64,000 nt of DNA. Source: a virus. The notes under the pieces were generated by a model. It worked only from the letters and a program-made list of their open reading frames with translations. It was not told the origin of the DNA and made no database searches. Each line of letters opens with the position of its first letter. Positions within the stretch are counted from its first letter, which is position 1. Positions 51,618 to 59,028 of the stretch are shown here, piece after piece. The position numbers were made by a program, and so were the translations under genes. The DNA is taken from the IMG/VR virus record IMGVR_UViG_3300027749_000060, positions 45,419 to 109,418 of that record. One strand, 5' to 3'.

Positions 51618-52023
51618 CTTGTGCTTCCTCTATTTCTTCTATCTTTAACAAATCATTAAACCAGTATTCCGAACGATCAAAAATCCATCCAGATTCTTCC
51701 AATGATTTATAAATGTCTATTCCAATTAAATTTTTAATTTTAATTTGTTCTTCACTATTGACTTGTGATGGAAACAACCAAGCAGCCACTGATACACTAG
51801 TTTTAGGAACAAGCGTTAACAAACTCCAACTATATTCGGTACCTTTTGTTAATTCAATTCCGTCAATGTTTTCTAAATTCATATCAGGCATGGTATGGTT
51901 CCAGCATACAAATTCTGAATATTCAAATGTCTCACGCCGTGAAATAGTCAAACTGCCTTTATACCAATATTGCTGCTCAATTATTTTGTTTTTGTATTGA
52001 GGTGATATTTTCCATTTTTTCAT
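51607..52023 (-). CDS. Unknown protein downstream of FolE
   Basis: 138 residues, Trp/Tyr-rich (YKNKIIEQQYWYKGSLTISR, YSWSLLTLVPKTSVSVAAWL). Start overlaps the folE stop as ATGA, so the two are co-translated. No motif recognised. Confidence 0.5.
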   Translation of the reverse strand: MKKWKISPQYKNKIIEQQYWYKGSLTISRRETFEYSEFVCWNHTMPDMNLENIDGIELTKGTEYSWSLLTLVPKTSVSVAAWLFPSQVNSEEQIKIKNLIGIDIYKSLEESGWIFDRSEYWFNDLLKIEEIEEAQDGN

Positions 52024-52730
52024 CGCGGTGCAAACTCCTGCTGTAGTTTGATGTTATCAAAAAACTCCTTCTTGGTGCTTTGATCTGTTTGAAATGCACC
52101 TCGAAGCACAGTAGTTTGAGTTAGACTGCTATGTGCCATGATACCACGATTCTCACAGCATCCATGTGTAGCTTGGATATAAACACCTAGGTCTGTTGCT
52201 CCTGTAGCTTTTTGGATTTCTCTAGCAATGTCATTGGCCAGTTCTTCCTGCAAAGTACCACGACGAGCGCACCAATGAGCAATACGAGTGTACTTAGACA
52301 AACCAATGAGCTTTTCTGCGGCGATAATCCCAATATAAGCGACACCAGATACAGGCTGGTGATGATGGCTACACATACTGCGTAGTTCACTTCTAACCAC
52401 AAGCATGCCTTCGTATCTATCTGCTGAATCATTTGGAAAAGCCGTTGCATTCGGTGCTGGTTCATATCTACCTTCCATAATTTCATTAAAATACATTTTA
52501 GCTAATCGACGTGCAGTACCTTTACTATTAGGATCTGTTTCACGATCAATTAATAATCTATCCAGTACAGTTTCAAATGCTAGTGTAGCTTCGTCAATTA
52601 AAATGTCTTTATCCAATCCGCTGATATATTCGCTAATATTATCGCCTGCCCAAAAGCGTTTGTTATCGCGTTTCATCTTAGAGCGAATATGATCGCCGAG
52701 ATAAATTTCTTTGTTGTCTGTTTCACTCAT
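52020..52730 (-). CDS. folE: GTP cyclohydrolase I (FolE-type)
   Basis: Opens GTP to dihydroneopterin triphosphate, the first step towards preQ0 or folate. 236 residues. Zinc ligands lie in RSMCSHHHQPVSGV (Cys120, His123) and ATHGCCENRG (Cys191 or 192). LIGLSKYTRIAHWCARR (141-157) and the N-terminal LRDPNSKGTARR-like stretch RETDPNSKGTARRLAKMY (63-80) match the family. With QueD and QueE here it most likely feeds 7-deazaguanine synthesis. It has CGGAGA before the ATG and its own promoter. Confidence 0.95.
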   Translation of the reverse strand: MSETDNKEIYLGDHIRSKMKRDNKRFWAGDNISEYISGLDKDILIDEATLAFETVLDRLLIDRETDPNSKGTARRLAKMYFNEIMEGRYEPAPNATAFPNDSADRYEGMLVVRSELRSMCSHHHQPVSGVAYIGIIAAEKLIGLSKYTRIAHWCARRGTLQEELANDIAREIQKATGATDLGVYIQATHGCCENRGIMAHSSLTQTTVLRGAFQTDQSTKKEFFDNIKLQQEFAPR

Positions 52731-52773
52731 TTTATTTTTCTCCGATGTTAAGGCAGAGGATTGCCATGTTTGT

Positions 52774-52803
52774 ATTATATATTATTTAGACCAACAGAGT
52801 CAA
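52774..52803 (-). promoter_or_regulatory. Sigma-70 promoter for folE
   Basis: TTGACT (52798-52803) and TATAAT (52774-52779), spacer 18, in the gap after galE. Confidence 0.75.
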
Positions 52804-52806
52804 TAA

Positions 52807-53775
52807 TTATGATAGGGTTTTTTGCCATTGCCATGCAGTTGCTACAATATTTTCGATAGTACTATTGCGTGGCCGCCAAGAGGTTAGTTGTTTAAATTTT
52901 ACGCTGTCGGCTACAAGTTTATCTGGATCACCCTCACGGCGTGGCCCAATATCTACATTGATTGTATCTCCTACAGCATAACTACATGCATTAATAATTT
53001 CTTTATTACTATAGCCATGGCCAGTTCCTAAGTTGTATGCTTCGAACCTTCCGGGATCGAAACTTTCAGCCAAACACACAGATTCTAAATGTGCCTGCGC
53101 GATATCAGTTACATGCAAATAATCGCGTATGCAAGTGCCATCTGCGGTATCATAATCATTTCCGTTTAATACAAATGATTTCTTATTTTGATATGCACCT
53201 AATATCCGAGGAATGATATGTGTAGCATCAGCAGTATGACCTAATGCTCCTCCGGCATCCGCTCCGCAGGCATTAAAATAACGTAATGCAATACCTTTGT
53301 ATCCGTGTGCATTGCAATGATCTGCAATCACTTGTTCGCACATGAGTTTACTCCACCCATATGGATTCATTGGTTCTTGTTTAGAAGATTCACTAATAGG
53401 ATTAGAACAGTAATTACCGTAGGTAGCAGCACTACTACTGAAAACAATTTTACCTGACCAACCGTGCAATTGATCTAACAAAATGTTAGTTTTTGACACA
53501 TTATTGTTATAATATTCACCAGGATTGGTCATGCTAGGACCTACTAGACTTGTACCTGCACAATGTATAATAGCATCTGCATTATTTATTTTTGCAGCAG
53601 TTGCAGCAACATCGGTGTAGTCGGCTACTAGCATATTGTCCATATAATGTGCAGCCTTGGGTATAGTTATAGTGCGATCAACACCGATAACATAATACCC
53701 TGCTTCTTTAAAAGTCTTGGCGGTATGACTGCCAATAAATCCAAATGCACCAGTAATTACAACTCTTTTACTCAT
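52807..53775 (-). CDS. galE: UDP-glucose 4-epimerase-like (GalE, SDR family)
   Basis: 322 residues. NAD motif TGAFGFIGSH (8-17), catalytic SSSAATYG and YGWSK (Tyr-x3-Lys), RYFNACGAD and the GTCIRDYLHVTDIA block all fit GalE. It interconverts UDP-glucose and UDP-galactose, or their amino sugars. Next to a glycosyltransferase, it probably supplies sugars for modification of phage DNA, virion or host surface. Directly after the glycosyltransferase stop. Confidence 0.92.
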   Translation of the reverse strand: MSKRVVITGAFGFIGSHTAKTFKEAGYYVIGVDRTITIPKAAHYMDNMLVADYTDVAATAAKINNADAIIHCAGTSLVGPSMTNPGEYYNNNVSKTNILLDQLHGWSGKIVFSSSAATYGNYCSNPISESSKQEPMNPYGWSKLMCEQVIADHCNAHGYKGIALRYFNACGADAGGALGHTADATHIIPRILGAYQNKKSFVLNGNDYDTADGTCIRDYLHVTDIAQAHLESVCLAESFDPGRFEAYNLGTGHGYSNKEIINACSYAVGDTINVDIGPRREGDPDKLVADSVKFKQLTSWRPRNSTIENIVATAWQWQKTLS

Positions 53776-53776
53776 A

Positions 53777-54955
53777 TTAATATTTTGTTTCGTGTGTGTG
53801 TTTCCGATAGTCTGTGCTCATACGCAGCCATTTCTCGCCTGTACCTTGCAAGATATCAACCACGCGATCAATGGTACCATCATTCCAGTCACTGATCTCG
53901 CCTTGGCGTTCGTGTGCATAACCCAGTAGATCTTCCAGCTTGGTCAATGCATCATCGATGCTCCAAGGGATATAAAGTCTTGTAGGATCGTTAGCAAAGG
54001 TTTCGGGGAAACTGCGATAAGCAGGGTAAAGTACATTACAACCAAGAGTGTCCGCTTCTGATACAGTGTTTGAGACCCAATCTTGTAAAGCGCAATTAAA
54101 AAGCACACGAGTATCATTAAGGAGAGCATAGTAGTCGTTCTTTTCCAAGTCCTCATAGATTGTCAGCAGGCCACGTGCTGCAAGATTGTGTGTACGAGCC
54201 ATGTAGCTGTCGTTGTTGCTCTTTAGTTTTGCACCACTGAAGATACAGAACTCTACTGGATGTGCCGGAAAACGTGCATGCCAGGCTTCGATAAGATCCA
54301 TGTAAAAGTCTGGTTGCTTTTCTTGATCCCAACGTGCAGCAAAGCCCACACGCATGGTGCGATCACCAAAGTCCTTTAGTTCGCCAGGCACACGGCTACG
54401 TACTTCTGCCTTGCCAAATGCCAAGCCTGAAATATTGTAGATAGGACTTTTCCAGCCTGCAACCTTCATGTGCATTACCATTTCTTCATTGGTGGCCAGT
54501 ACTCCGTCGACAAAGCTGTCCACCATTTTTTCATAGTGTCCCATGAAATCTTGCATACCCCATACATGAACAAAATCGTCAGGATCAATGGACTGAGCAA
54601 GACAGCGAACATAAATCCTAGGCCGGTGACTGTTATCGATCTGTTTAAGAATATACGGGAGGCTTTCGATTCCAGGCTGAAACATGTCTTCAAAGTAAAT
54701 AACATCTTCATTGTTGAGTTCTCCTGCCTTCATCATTCTAATTAGATTCATCAACTGGCTCATACCAAAGTATGTGCGGCCGTGTGCATCCAGTACTTGT
54801 CCAGTTACAATGGCTTGATCGTTGCTGAGTGTTTCGCCGGGTACTATAACATAGTCAATGCCGCGTTGTTCAAAAACAGCACGATTCCACTCTTGCAGTT
54901 GTAGAGTGTATCTGGCCTTGTAAGGTTCAAGACCCATGTAATAAAGTTTACGCAT
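53777..54955 (-). CDS. Glycosyltransferase (GT-B, family 4-like)
   Basis: 392 residues from the ATG at 54955, where AAGGAAT stands 5 bases ahead; longer frames overlap the upstream gene. MRKLYYMGLEPYKARYTLQL begins a Rossmann-like N-terminal half with VIYFEDMFQPGIESLPYIL. The second half has RVGFAARWDQEKQPDFYMDL and FNCALQDWVSNTVSEADTLG, the E-x-G-like donor-binding region. Acceptor unknown; DNA or surface sugar. Confidence 0.8.
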   Translation of the reverse strand: MRKLYYMGLEPYKARYTLQLQEWNRAVFEQRGIDYVIVPGETLSNDQAIVTGQVLDAHGRTYFGMSQLMNLIRMMKAGELNNEDVIYFEDMFQPGIESLPYILKQIDNSHRPRIYVRCLAQSIDPDDFVHVWGMQDFMGHYEKMVDSFVDGVLATNEEMVMHMKVAGWKSPIYNISGLAFGKAEVRSRVPGELKDFGDRTMRVGFAARWDQEKQPDFYMDLIEAWHARFPAHPVEFCIFSGAKLKSNNDSYMARTHNLAARGLLTIYEDLEKNDYYALLNDTRVLFNCALQDWVSNTVSEADTLGCNVLYPAYRSFPETFANDPTRLYIPWSIDDALTKLEDLLGYAHERQGEISDWNDGTIDRVVDILQGTGEKWLRMSTDYRKHTHETKY

Positions 54956-54966
54956 GATATTCCTTA

Positions 54967-55209
54967 TTAACGAGCATCGTTTCCATAACGACGTCCTTGA
55001 CGTATCATCCATCCCCAGTTGTCACGAGGCCAGCGTCCATTCTGGAAACGTATATAGTCTCCAAATGGGCTATACTCATTGCCCAGATGGGCTTCGTTAA
55101 ACGGAAAACCATAATCCGCACAAAATTTGCAATACTTATCGAGGTCGTCAAAAATACGACTCACTTCTGGTTTCATGACAAAATATTTTTTAAGTTGATG
55201 ATTAGACAT
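54967..55209 (-). CDS. Small conserved phage protein
   Basis: 80 residues from the ATG at 55209 (AAAGGAT ahead). MSNHQLKKYFVMKPEVSRIF, DDLDKYCKFCADYGFPFNEA and NWGWMIRQGRR are like a short family I recall in T4-like phages. Not assigned. Confidence 0.6.
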   Translation of the reverse strand: MSNHQLKKYFVMKPEVSRIFDDLDKYCKFCADYGFPFNEAHLGNEYSPFGDYIRFQNGRWPRDNWGWMIRQGRRYGNDAR

Positions 55210-55229
55210 AATATAATCCTTTAATAAAG

Positions 55230-55679
55230 TTAAACAGAAATTTGTTTGGCACTGTAGCGATGGTAAAAAATATTGCAACCGTTCTCTCCATCTTCGGAGA
55301 CTTCGATTTCTATATCTCTATCTGGGTATCGAGTAGCAATAACTTGATATAGTTCATCACTAATCATTTCGCAGCTTTTATGATCTAGTTGTAGTGAATC
55401 TTTGTACAAGTTTTCAATCCAACGTTTAAATTGAATAAATTCAATATCACGATCGGCATGAAATACTTGGATAGAAACTTTAAAGTGAAATATATGACGA
55501 TGCGGAAATCCTAGGAAACTCACATCATATTCATCACCGGTTGCCAGTGCTGGATCGGTTGCTGCTGCTGGATACATATGGATACCTTCTTTACGGAAGG
55601 TGATCCAAATTAATCTCTTTGCTCGGTCGGCAATACGATTTCTTTTTTCTGCTAGTGCAGTTTCGGTTTGTGTAAACAT
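55230..55679 (-). CDS. T-fold-like protein, possible QueD/QueF relative
   Basis: 149 residues. The second half (HIFHFKVSIQVFHADRDIEF, then FKRWIENLYKDSL, SCEMISDELYQVI and DRDIEIEVSEDGENG) has the layout of T-fold enzymes, where a Glu late in the chain holds the pterin or deazaguanine. I cannot see the zinc triad of QueD or the Cys of QueF, so catalysis is open. Similar proteins exist in T4-like cyanophages. Its own promoter lies at 55712. Placement beside the dpdA-type gene supports a link with deazaguanine. Confidence 0.5.
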   Translation of the reverse strand: MFTQTETALAEKRNRIADRAKRLIWITFRKEGIHMYPAAATDPALATGDEYDVSFLGFPHRHIFHFKVSIQVFHADRDIEFIQFKRWIENLYKDSLQLDHKSCEMISDELYQVIATRYPDRDIEIEVSEDGENGCNIFYHRYSAKQISV

Positions 55680-55711
55680 CTTTATTAAATAAAGTTAGTT
55701 GATAGATATGC

Positions 55712-55740
55712 AGTATACACTGCGGCGACAACAAAGTCAA
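55712..55740 (-). promoter_or_regulatory. Sigma-70 promoter for the T-fold gene
   Basis: TTGACT (55735-55740) and TATACT (55712-55717), spacer 17, between 55751 and 55679. Confidence 0.75.
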
Positions 55741-55750
55741 TGACTTTGAA

Positions 55751-56257
55751 TTATAATACAGAGTCTTTGGTGTATTCCCGCCAGCTGGTAAAGTTGGCAG
55801 GGTTGGTTAAGGCGTGTAGGCTATGGCACCATACGCCGGGATTGGTGGCATCAAAATCTTTGTCATCAATTTTGACAGTGGCATTATATCCCAGCTGTTG
55901 CAAGTAGGGTATTTTGACTGATATCACAGGGATAAAGTTGTGGTACTCAGTAAGGCCGCACTCTAGTAGGCCTTCTACAGATCGAACATCGATATCCAAT
56001 GAGCACAGGTAACCTGCTCTCAGGAACGGCGTAATCATATCTTGCCACTGGTCCCAAGTGTTAGCATCGTTAACATCAGGATTGGGAAAACTCATGTTAG
56101 CACCAAAGTAGATATGCTCGCATCCGTTGATGTGTTGGGCAATATCATCTTCGGGTTGTACTCCGACTACAAACAGGGTTTTCTTACCGTATGCAGGTGT
56201 GCGCTCAATTTCAATGCCGTAGAAGAAACTTACTTCTTCGTGACCTTCTCTAATCAT
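55751..56257 (-). CDS. Conserved phage protein coupled to DpdA
   Basis: 168 residues; its ATG overlaps the DpdA stop (ATGA). EEVSFFYGIEIERTPAYGKK, LFVVGVQPEDDIAQHINGCE and YLCSLDIDVRSVEGLLECGL describe an alpha/beta protein. A near-identical pattern occurs in T4-like cyanophages, by recollection, as unknown. Coupling suggests it may assist DNA modification, but no catalytic motif is seen. Confidence 0.6.
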   Translation of the reverse strand: MIREGHEEVSFFYGIEIERTPAYGKKTLFVVGVQPEDDIAQHINGCEHIYFGANMSFPNPDVNDANTWDQWQDMITPFLRAGYLCSLDIDVRSVEGLLECGLTEYHNFIPVISVKIPYLQQLGYNATVKIDDKDFDATNPGVWCHSLHALTNPANFTSWREYTKDSVL

Positions 56258-57885
56258 GATATTTCCTTTTCTTCAAACAAATCATTAAACTTTGTGCGAC
56301 CGTTAAGGGCCTTCTTGCCAATGAATCCGCGACCACCAATAATATCCATCCAATAGTTACGGTAGTGTTCTATGATAGCCTCTGATTCTTCTTTGACATC
56401 TGTAGCAAAGATAGCATCTACTATGTCTTTGAACATTTCATAATCGCCATTGTTTTTACGCATCATACCAGGATACTCGCCTGCATCGTATGTTCTATTA
56501 GCACGTTGTACAGCCTCAATGTGGGTCCATACATTATGTCCCATCAATAATGCATAACTAAAACTATCCCAGCTAGTTTTACCTTCTTTGCCATTCTTAT
56601 TTACATCACCCGGCTTGTAATAGCAAATGTCTTTCATTTTAAGCAGACTGCTAATGGGACTTTCGTCAAAGTGGCTAACCCACTTTTCTTGTACAGCAGT
56701 AACACCATATGGGCGCATATCAGTTGCATACTTCTTATCATCTACAATAGGGCTCATACGATAACACCATTTACCTTCGTGCGGCAAATCAATCTCATGA
56801 TATACTTGTCCATTGGCAGTAGCTAAGAATGGGCTGGCGCAATCAAAGCTGATAGTAAAGGCTGGATTGACGTACTTTCTGACAGCTCTTTGTATGTCAG
56901 TTAACAATACTGCCCACTCTAATTTGCTAGTACCCAAGAAGTGCATCCAATCATGTACACCTTCTTGCAGCAAGTTGTCGTGGCGTAATGCTACTAATCT
57001 TTTTAGTATAAGATGCACATCACACATATTCTGTCCGCCCATTGCCCAACCATCAAAGTGTTTATCTGGATAGACTGTAGGATCACAAAATACTTTCATA
57101 GCCTGATACCAATCCTCGGCACTGGTATGATTATCACCTTGCAATACATTTAAGTATTTTGCACCACCGTTGTTCTTGCCACGGCGATGACGCATAAAGT
57201 ATTCGTTATTGTATTTTGTTGCTGCAACCGCCTCTGGCAAGGTAGTAATACCGCAGGCATTGCTGGCTTTCTTGTCATGAATAACCCAAGTTGGAATATC
57301 TAAGATCATTCCATAGTCAGAAATACTATCTAACCAAGTAAGCACACCGCCGCGTTTCTTTTGTGCTGCATCAATTTTATCTTGATACAGTTTGGCGTGA
57401 TTAATGTTAACAGTCTTTGGTACACCTTTTTTCATTACAGGATTGCCAGCTTTGTCTAGTACAGGCCGAGCTTCGATACCCAATGCCTGCATAGCTGCCA
57501 TTTTCTGTGTAACTTCTGGGCCATTAGGGTCACGCCATTCGCCTTCCCACAAGCCCTTGGCAATCTGAAATCCGCCCGAATCACCTAACATAAAAGTGCC
57601 AGGCTTGCGATTACGAACCATGTCCTCACTGGCGTCTGGTTTATTCAGATCTAAGTTGGCATGCCCTGCACTATAAAGACTCCAGCGATAAGGAAACAGA
57701 CCTTTTTGATCATCTAACCAATTCATCTGCTCCATGTCTGTTAAGCCTTGAGGAAAACGTGCAGGATCTACGTAGTCGTTATTAACACGTTGTTTCCCCA
57801 CAAAAGTAGCATAGAATCCCGATATAGCTGGTAAGAATACAGCGTAGTCGTTTTGTTTAGCGGTTAAATTATCCTGCGACATCAT
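56254..57885 (-). CDS. dpdA: DpdA-like DNA-guanine transglycosylase (TGT superfamily)
   Basis: 543 residues. A TIM-barrel enzyme that exchanges guanine in DNA for a 7-deazaguanine base. GDSGGFQIAK (101-110) holds the TGT-type Asp; WAMGGQNM and HFLGTSKLEW form the base pocket; SFDCASPF (about 343) is the likely nucleophile region of the family. Phage DpdA proteins are longer and more divergent than tRNA TGT. With FolE, QueD and QueE in the same block, DNA as substrate is the best inference. Two ATGs in a row start it; the longer form overlaps the previous gene by 17 bases. Confidence 0.8.
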   Translation of the reverse strand: MMSQDNLTAKQNDYAVFLPAISGFYATFVGKQRVNNDYVDPARFPQGLTDMEQMNWLDDQKGLFPYRWSLYSAGHANLDLNKPDASEDMVRNRKPGTFMLGDSGGFQIAKGLWEGEWRDPNGPEVTQKMAAMQALGIEARPVLDKAGNPVMKKGVPKTVNINHAKLYQDKIDAAQKKRGGVLTWLDSISDYGMILDIPTWVIHDKKASNACGITTLPEAVAATKYNNEYFMRHRRGKNNGGAKYLNVLQGDNHTSAEDWYQAMKVFCDPTVYPDKHFDGWAMGGQNMCDVHLILKRLVALRHDNLLQEGVHDWMHFLGTSKLEWAVLLTDIQRAVRKYVNPAFTISFDCASPFLATANGQVYHEIDLPHEGKWCYRMSPIVDDKKYATDMRPYGVTAVQEKWVSHFDESPISSLLKMKDICYYKPGDVNKNGKEGKTSWDSFSYALLMGHNVWTHIEAVQRANRTYDAGEYPGMMRKNNGDYEMFKDIVDAIFATDVKEESEAIIEHYRNYWMDIIGGRGFIGKKALNGRTKFNDLFEEKEIS

Positions 57886-58234
57886 AATCTCTTGTTAATG
57901 CCAATAGTAAATCTAATTTACTTTTAGCTTGTTCCACTTCTTCGATGGCACCTACTAGCTGTGGATACTGATCTTTAAGCAATTCTATATCACGTTCTTG
58001 CTGCATCTTGTACTGGGCCCAGTCTATGGCCTCTTGTGCTTGATTGCTGAGTCCCACGGTAGCATAGCTGGTGTTCATGACAATCCAATTTGCGCCATTA
58101 AACACCTCCATGTTTGTACCGTTAATACGAAGCATACCTTGTGCGGGATTACTTGAATTGGTACTAATATAAGGCACAGAGGTATCGCCCCCTGTAACTA
58201 TTACATGCCGCTCGCCCATGAGACCTTTTATCAT
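57869..58234 (-). CDS. Conserved protein of the replication block
   Basis: 121 residues. A beta-rich first half (NPAQGMLRINGTNMEVFNGA) resembles short fibre-like strands, and the second half is a long coiled coil (AQEAIDWAQYKMQQERDIEL). It overlaps the clamp gene by ATGA. I recall it as a conserved unknown in T4-like cyanophages. Not assigned. Confidence 0.55.
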   Translation of the reverse strand: MIKGLMGERHVIVTGGDTSVPYISTNSSNPAQGMLRINGTNMEVFNGANWIVMNTSYATVGLSNQAQEAIDWAQYKMQQERDIELLKDQYPQLVGAIEEVEQAKSKLDLLLALTRDYDVAG

Positions 58235-58962
58235 TTTGTCATTGCAGGTATGGTGTAATTATAAACAGCAATGCCAGAATCAACTGTGATCTGTGCTGCA
58301 CCTTCATCGCTAAAACGCATAGTTTTATCGCCCGGCAAACCTAAAATGTTTTTAACAACATTAACAGGCCATGGCCAACCTCTTGTTAAATTGCCTGAGA
58401 TATTAGTTTCAAATACAAAGCTACCTGCATGGGTACTGTTGTCACCAAAATAGAATTTAAGATCCTTACCTTCTACTTTAGCAATGAATGTTGTTTCTTC
58501 GCTATTAGCCTGGCTTTGAAATACAAATCGTTGTATACCTAGCACAGTAGGAGCAACATCGACACCCCATTTAACATCTTTAAATTTCATTGTTTTGATC
58601 TTGTCGTTAACAATAGATGCACCCATAAAGCGATAGTCGTTTTTAAAGTCTCCTACTTTATTTTCAAAGTGGATGCCAGATGGTACTGCGGCACCATTAA
58701 CAGTTTGTCTGCTAATACTAATTTGTGCATCTTCCTTGTATTCAGGAATATTTAAAATAGTGTTTAGTTTGCCCAAGTTAGGCATTCCAAACTGTCCAAT
58801 GAACTCTGCCACTGGACCATGAAAGGTAGCATCAAGAATAACACTTTTGTCTTCTGCAATAGCGTTAACAAGAGTTTCTTCTTCTGTACCTGTAATTTTA
58901 ATTAAGTCAATCACACCCAGGTTGTGTGTGTGCTTGACCATATCTAATAGTGCGTCTTTCAT
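58231..58962 (-). CDS. 45: Putative sliding clamp (gp45-like)
   Basis: 243 residues, immediately downstream of the gp43 gene, with AAGGAA before the ATG and its own promoter. The length, the two-domain strand pattern and the ending AVYNYTIPA are clamp-like. FGMPNLGKLNTILNIPE, then AQITVDSGIAVYNY, agree with clamp candidates of aquatic T4-like phages as I recall them, though it is far from T4 gp45 (228). It would encircle DNA for gp43 and also activate gp55 at late promoters. The call rests on position and shape more than on sequence. Confidence 0.6.
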   Translation of the reverse strand: MKDALLDMVKHTHNLGVIDLIKITGTEEETLVNAIAEDKSVILDATFHGPVAEFIGQFGMPNLGKLNTILNIPEYKEDAQISISRQTVNGAAVPSGIHFENKVGDFKNDYRFMGASIVNDKIKTMKFKDVKWGVDVAPTVLGIQRFVFQSQANSEETTFIAKVEGKDLKFYFGDNSTHAGSFVFETNISGNLTRGWPWPVNVVKNILGLPGDKTMRFSDEGAAQITVDSGIAVYNYTIPAMTK

Positions 58963-58985
58963 AGTGGTTCCTTATAATAGTTGAT

Positions 58986-59014
58986 ATAATACATGATATA
59001 TTTAGATTTTGCAA
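58986..59014 (-). promoter_or_regulatory. Sigma-70-type promoter for the clamp
   Basis: TTGCAA (59009-59014) and TATTAT (58986-58991), spacer 17, in the gap after gp43. Confidence 0.65.
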
Positions 59015-59028
59015 ACGTTTCGATGAAA

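Noticed and set aside
53777-55012. Longer start of the glycosyltransferase at 55012
   Set aside because: Overlaps the upstream gene; the ATG at 54955 has AAGGAAT and the natural family N-terminus.
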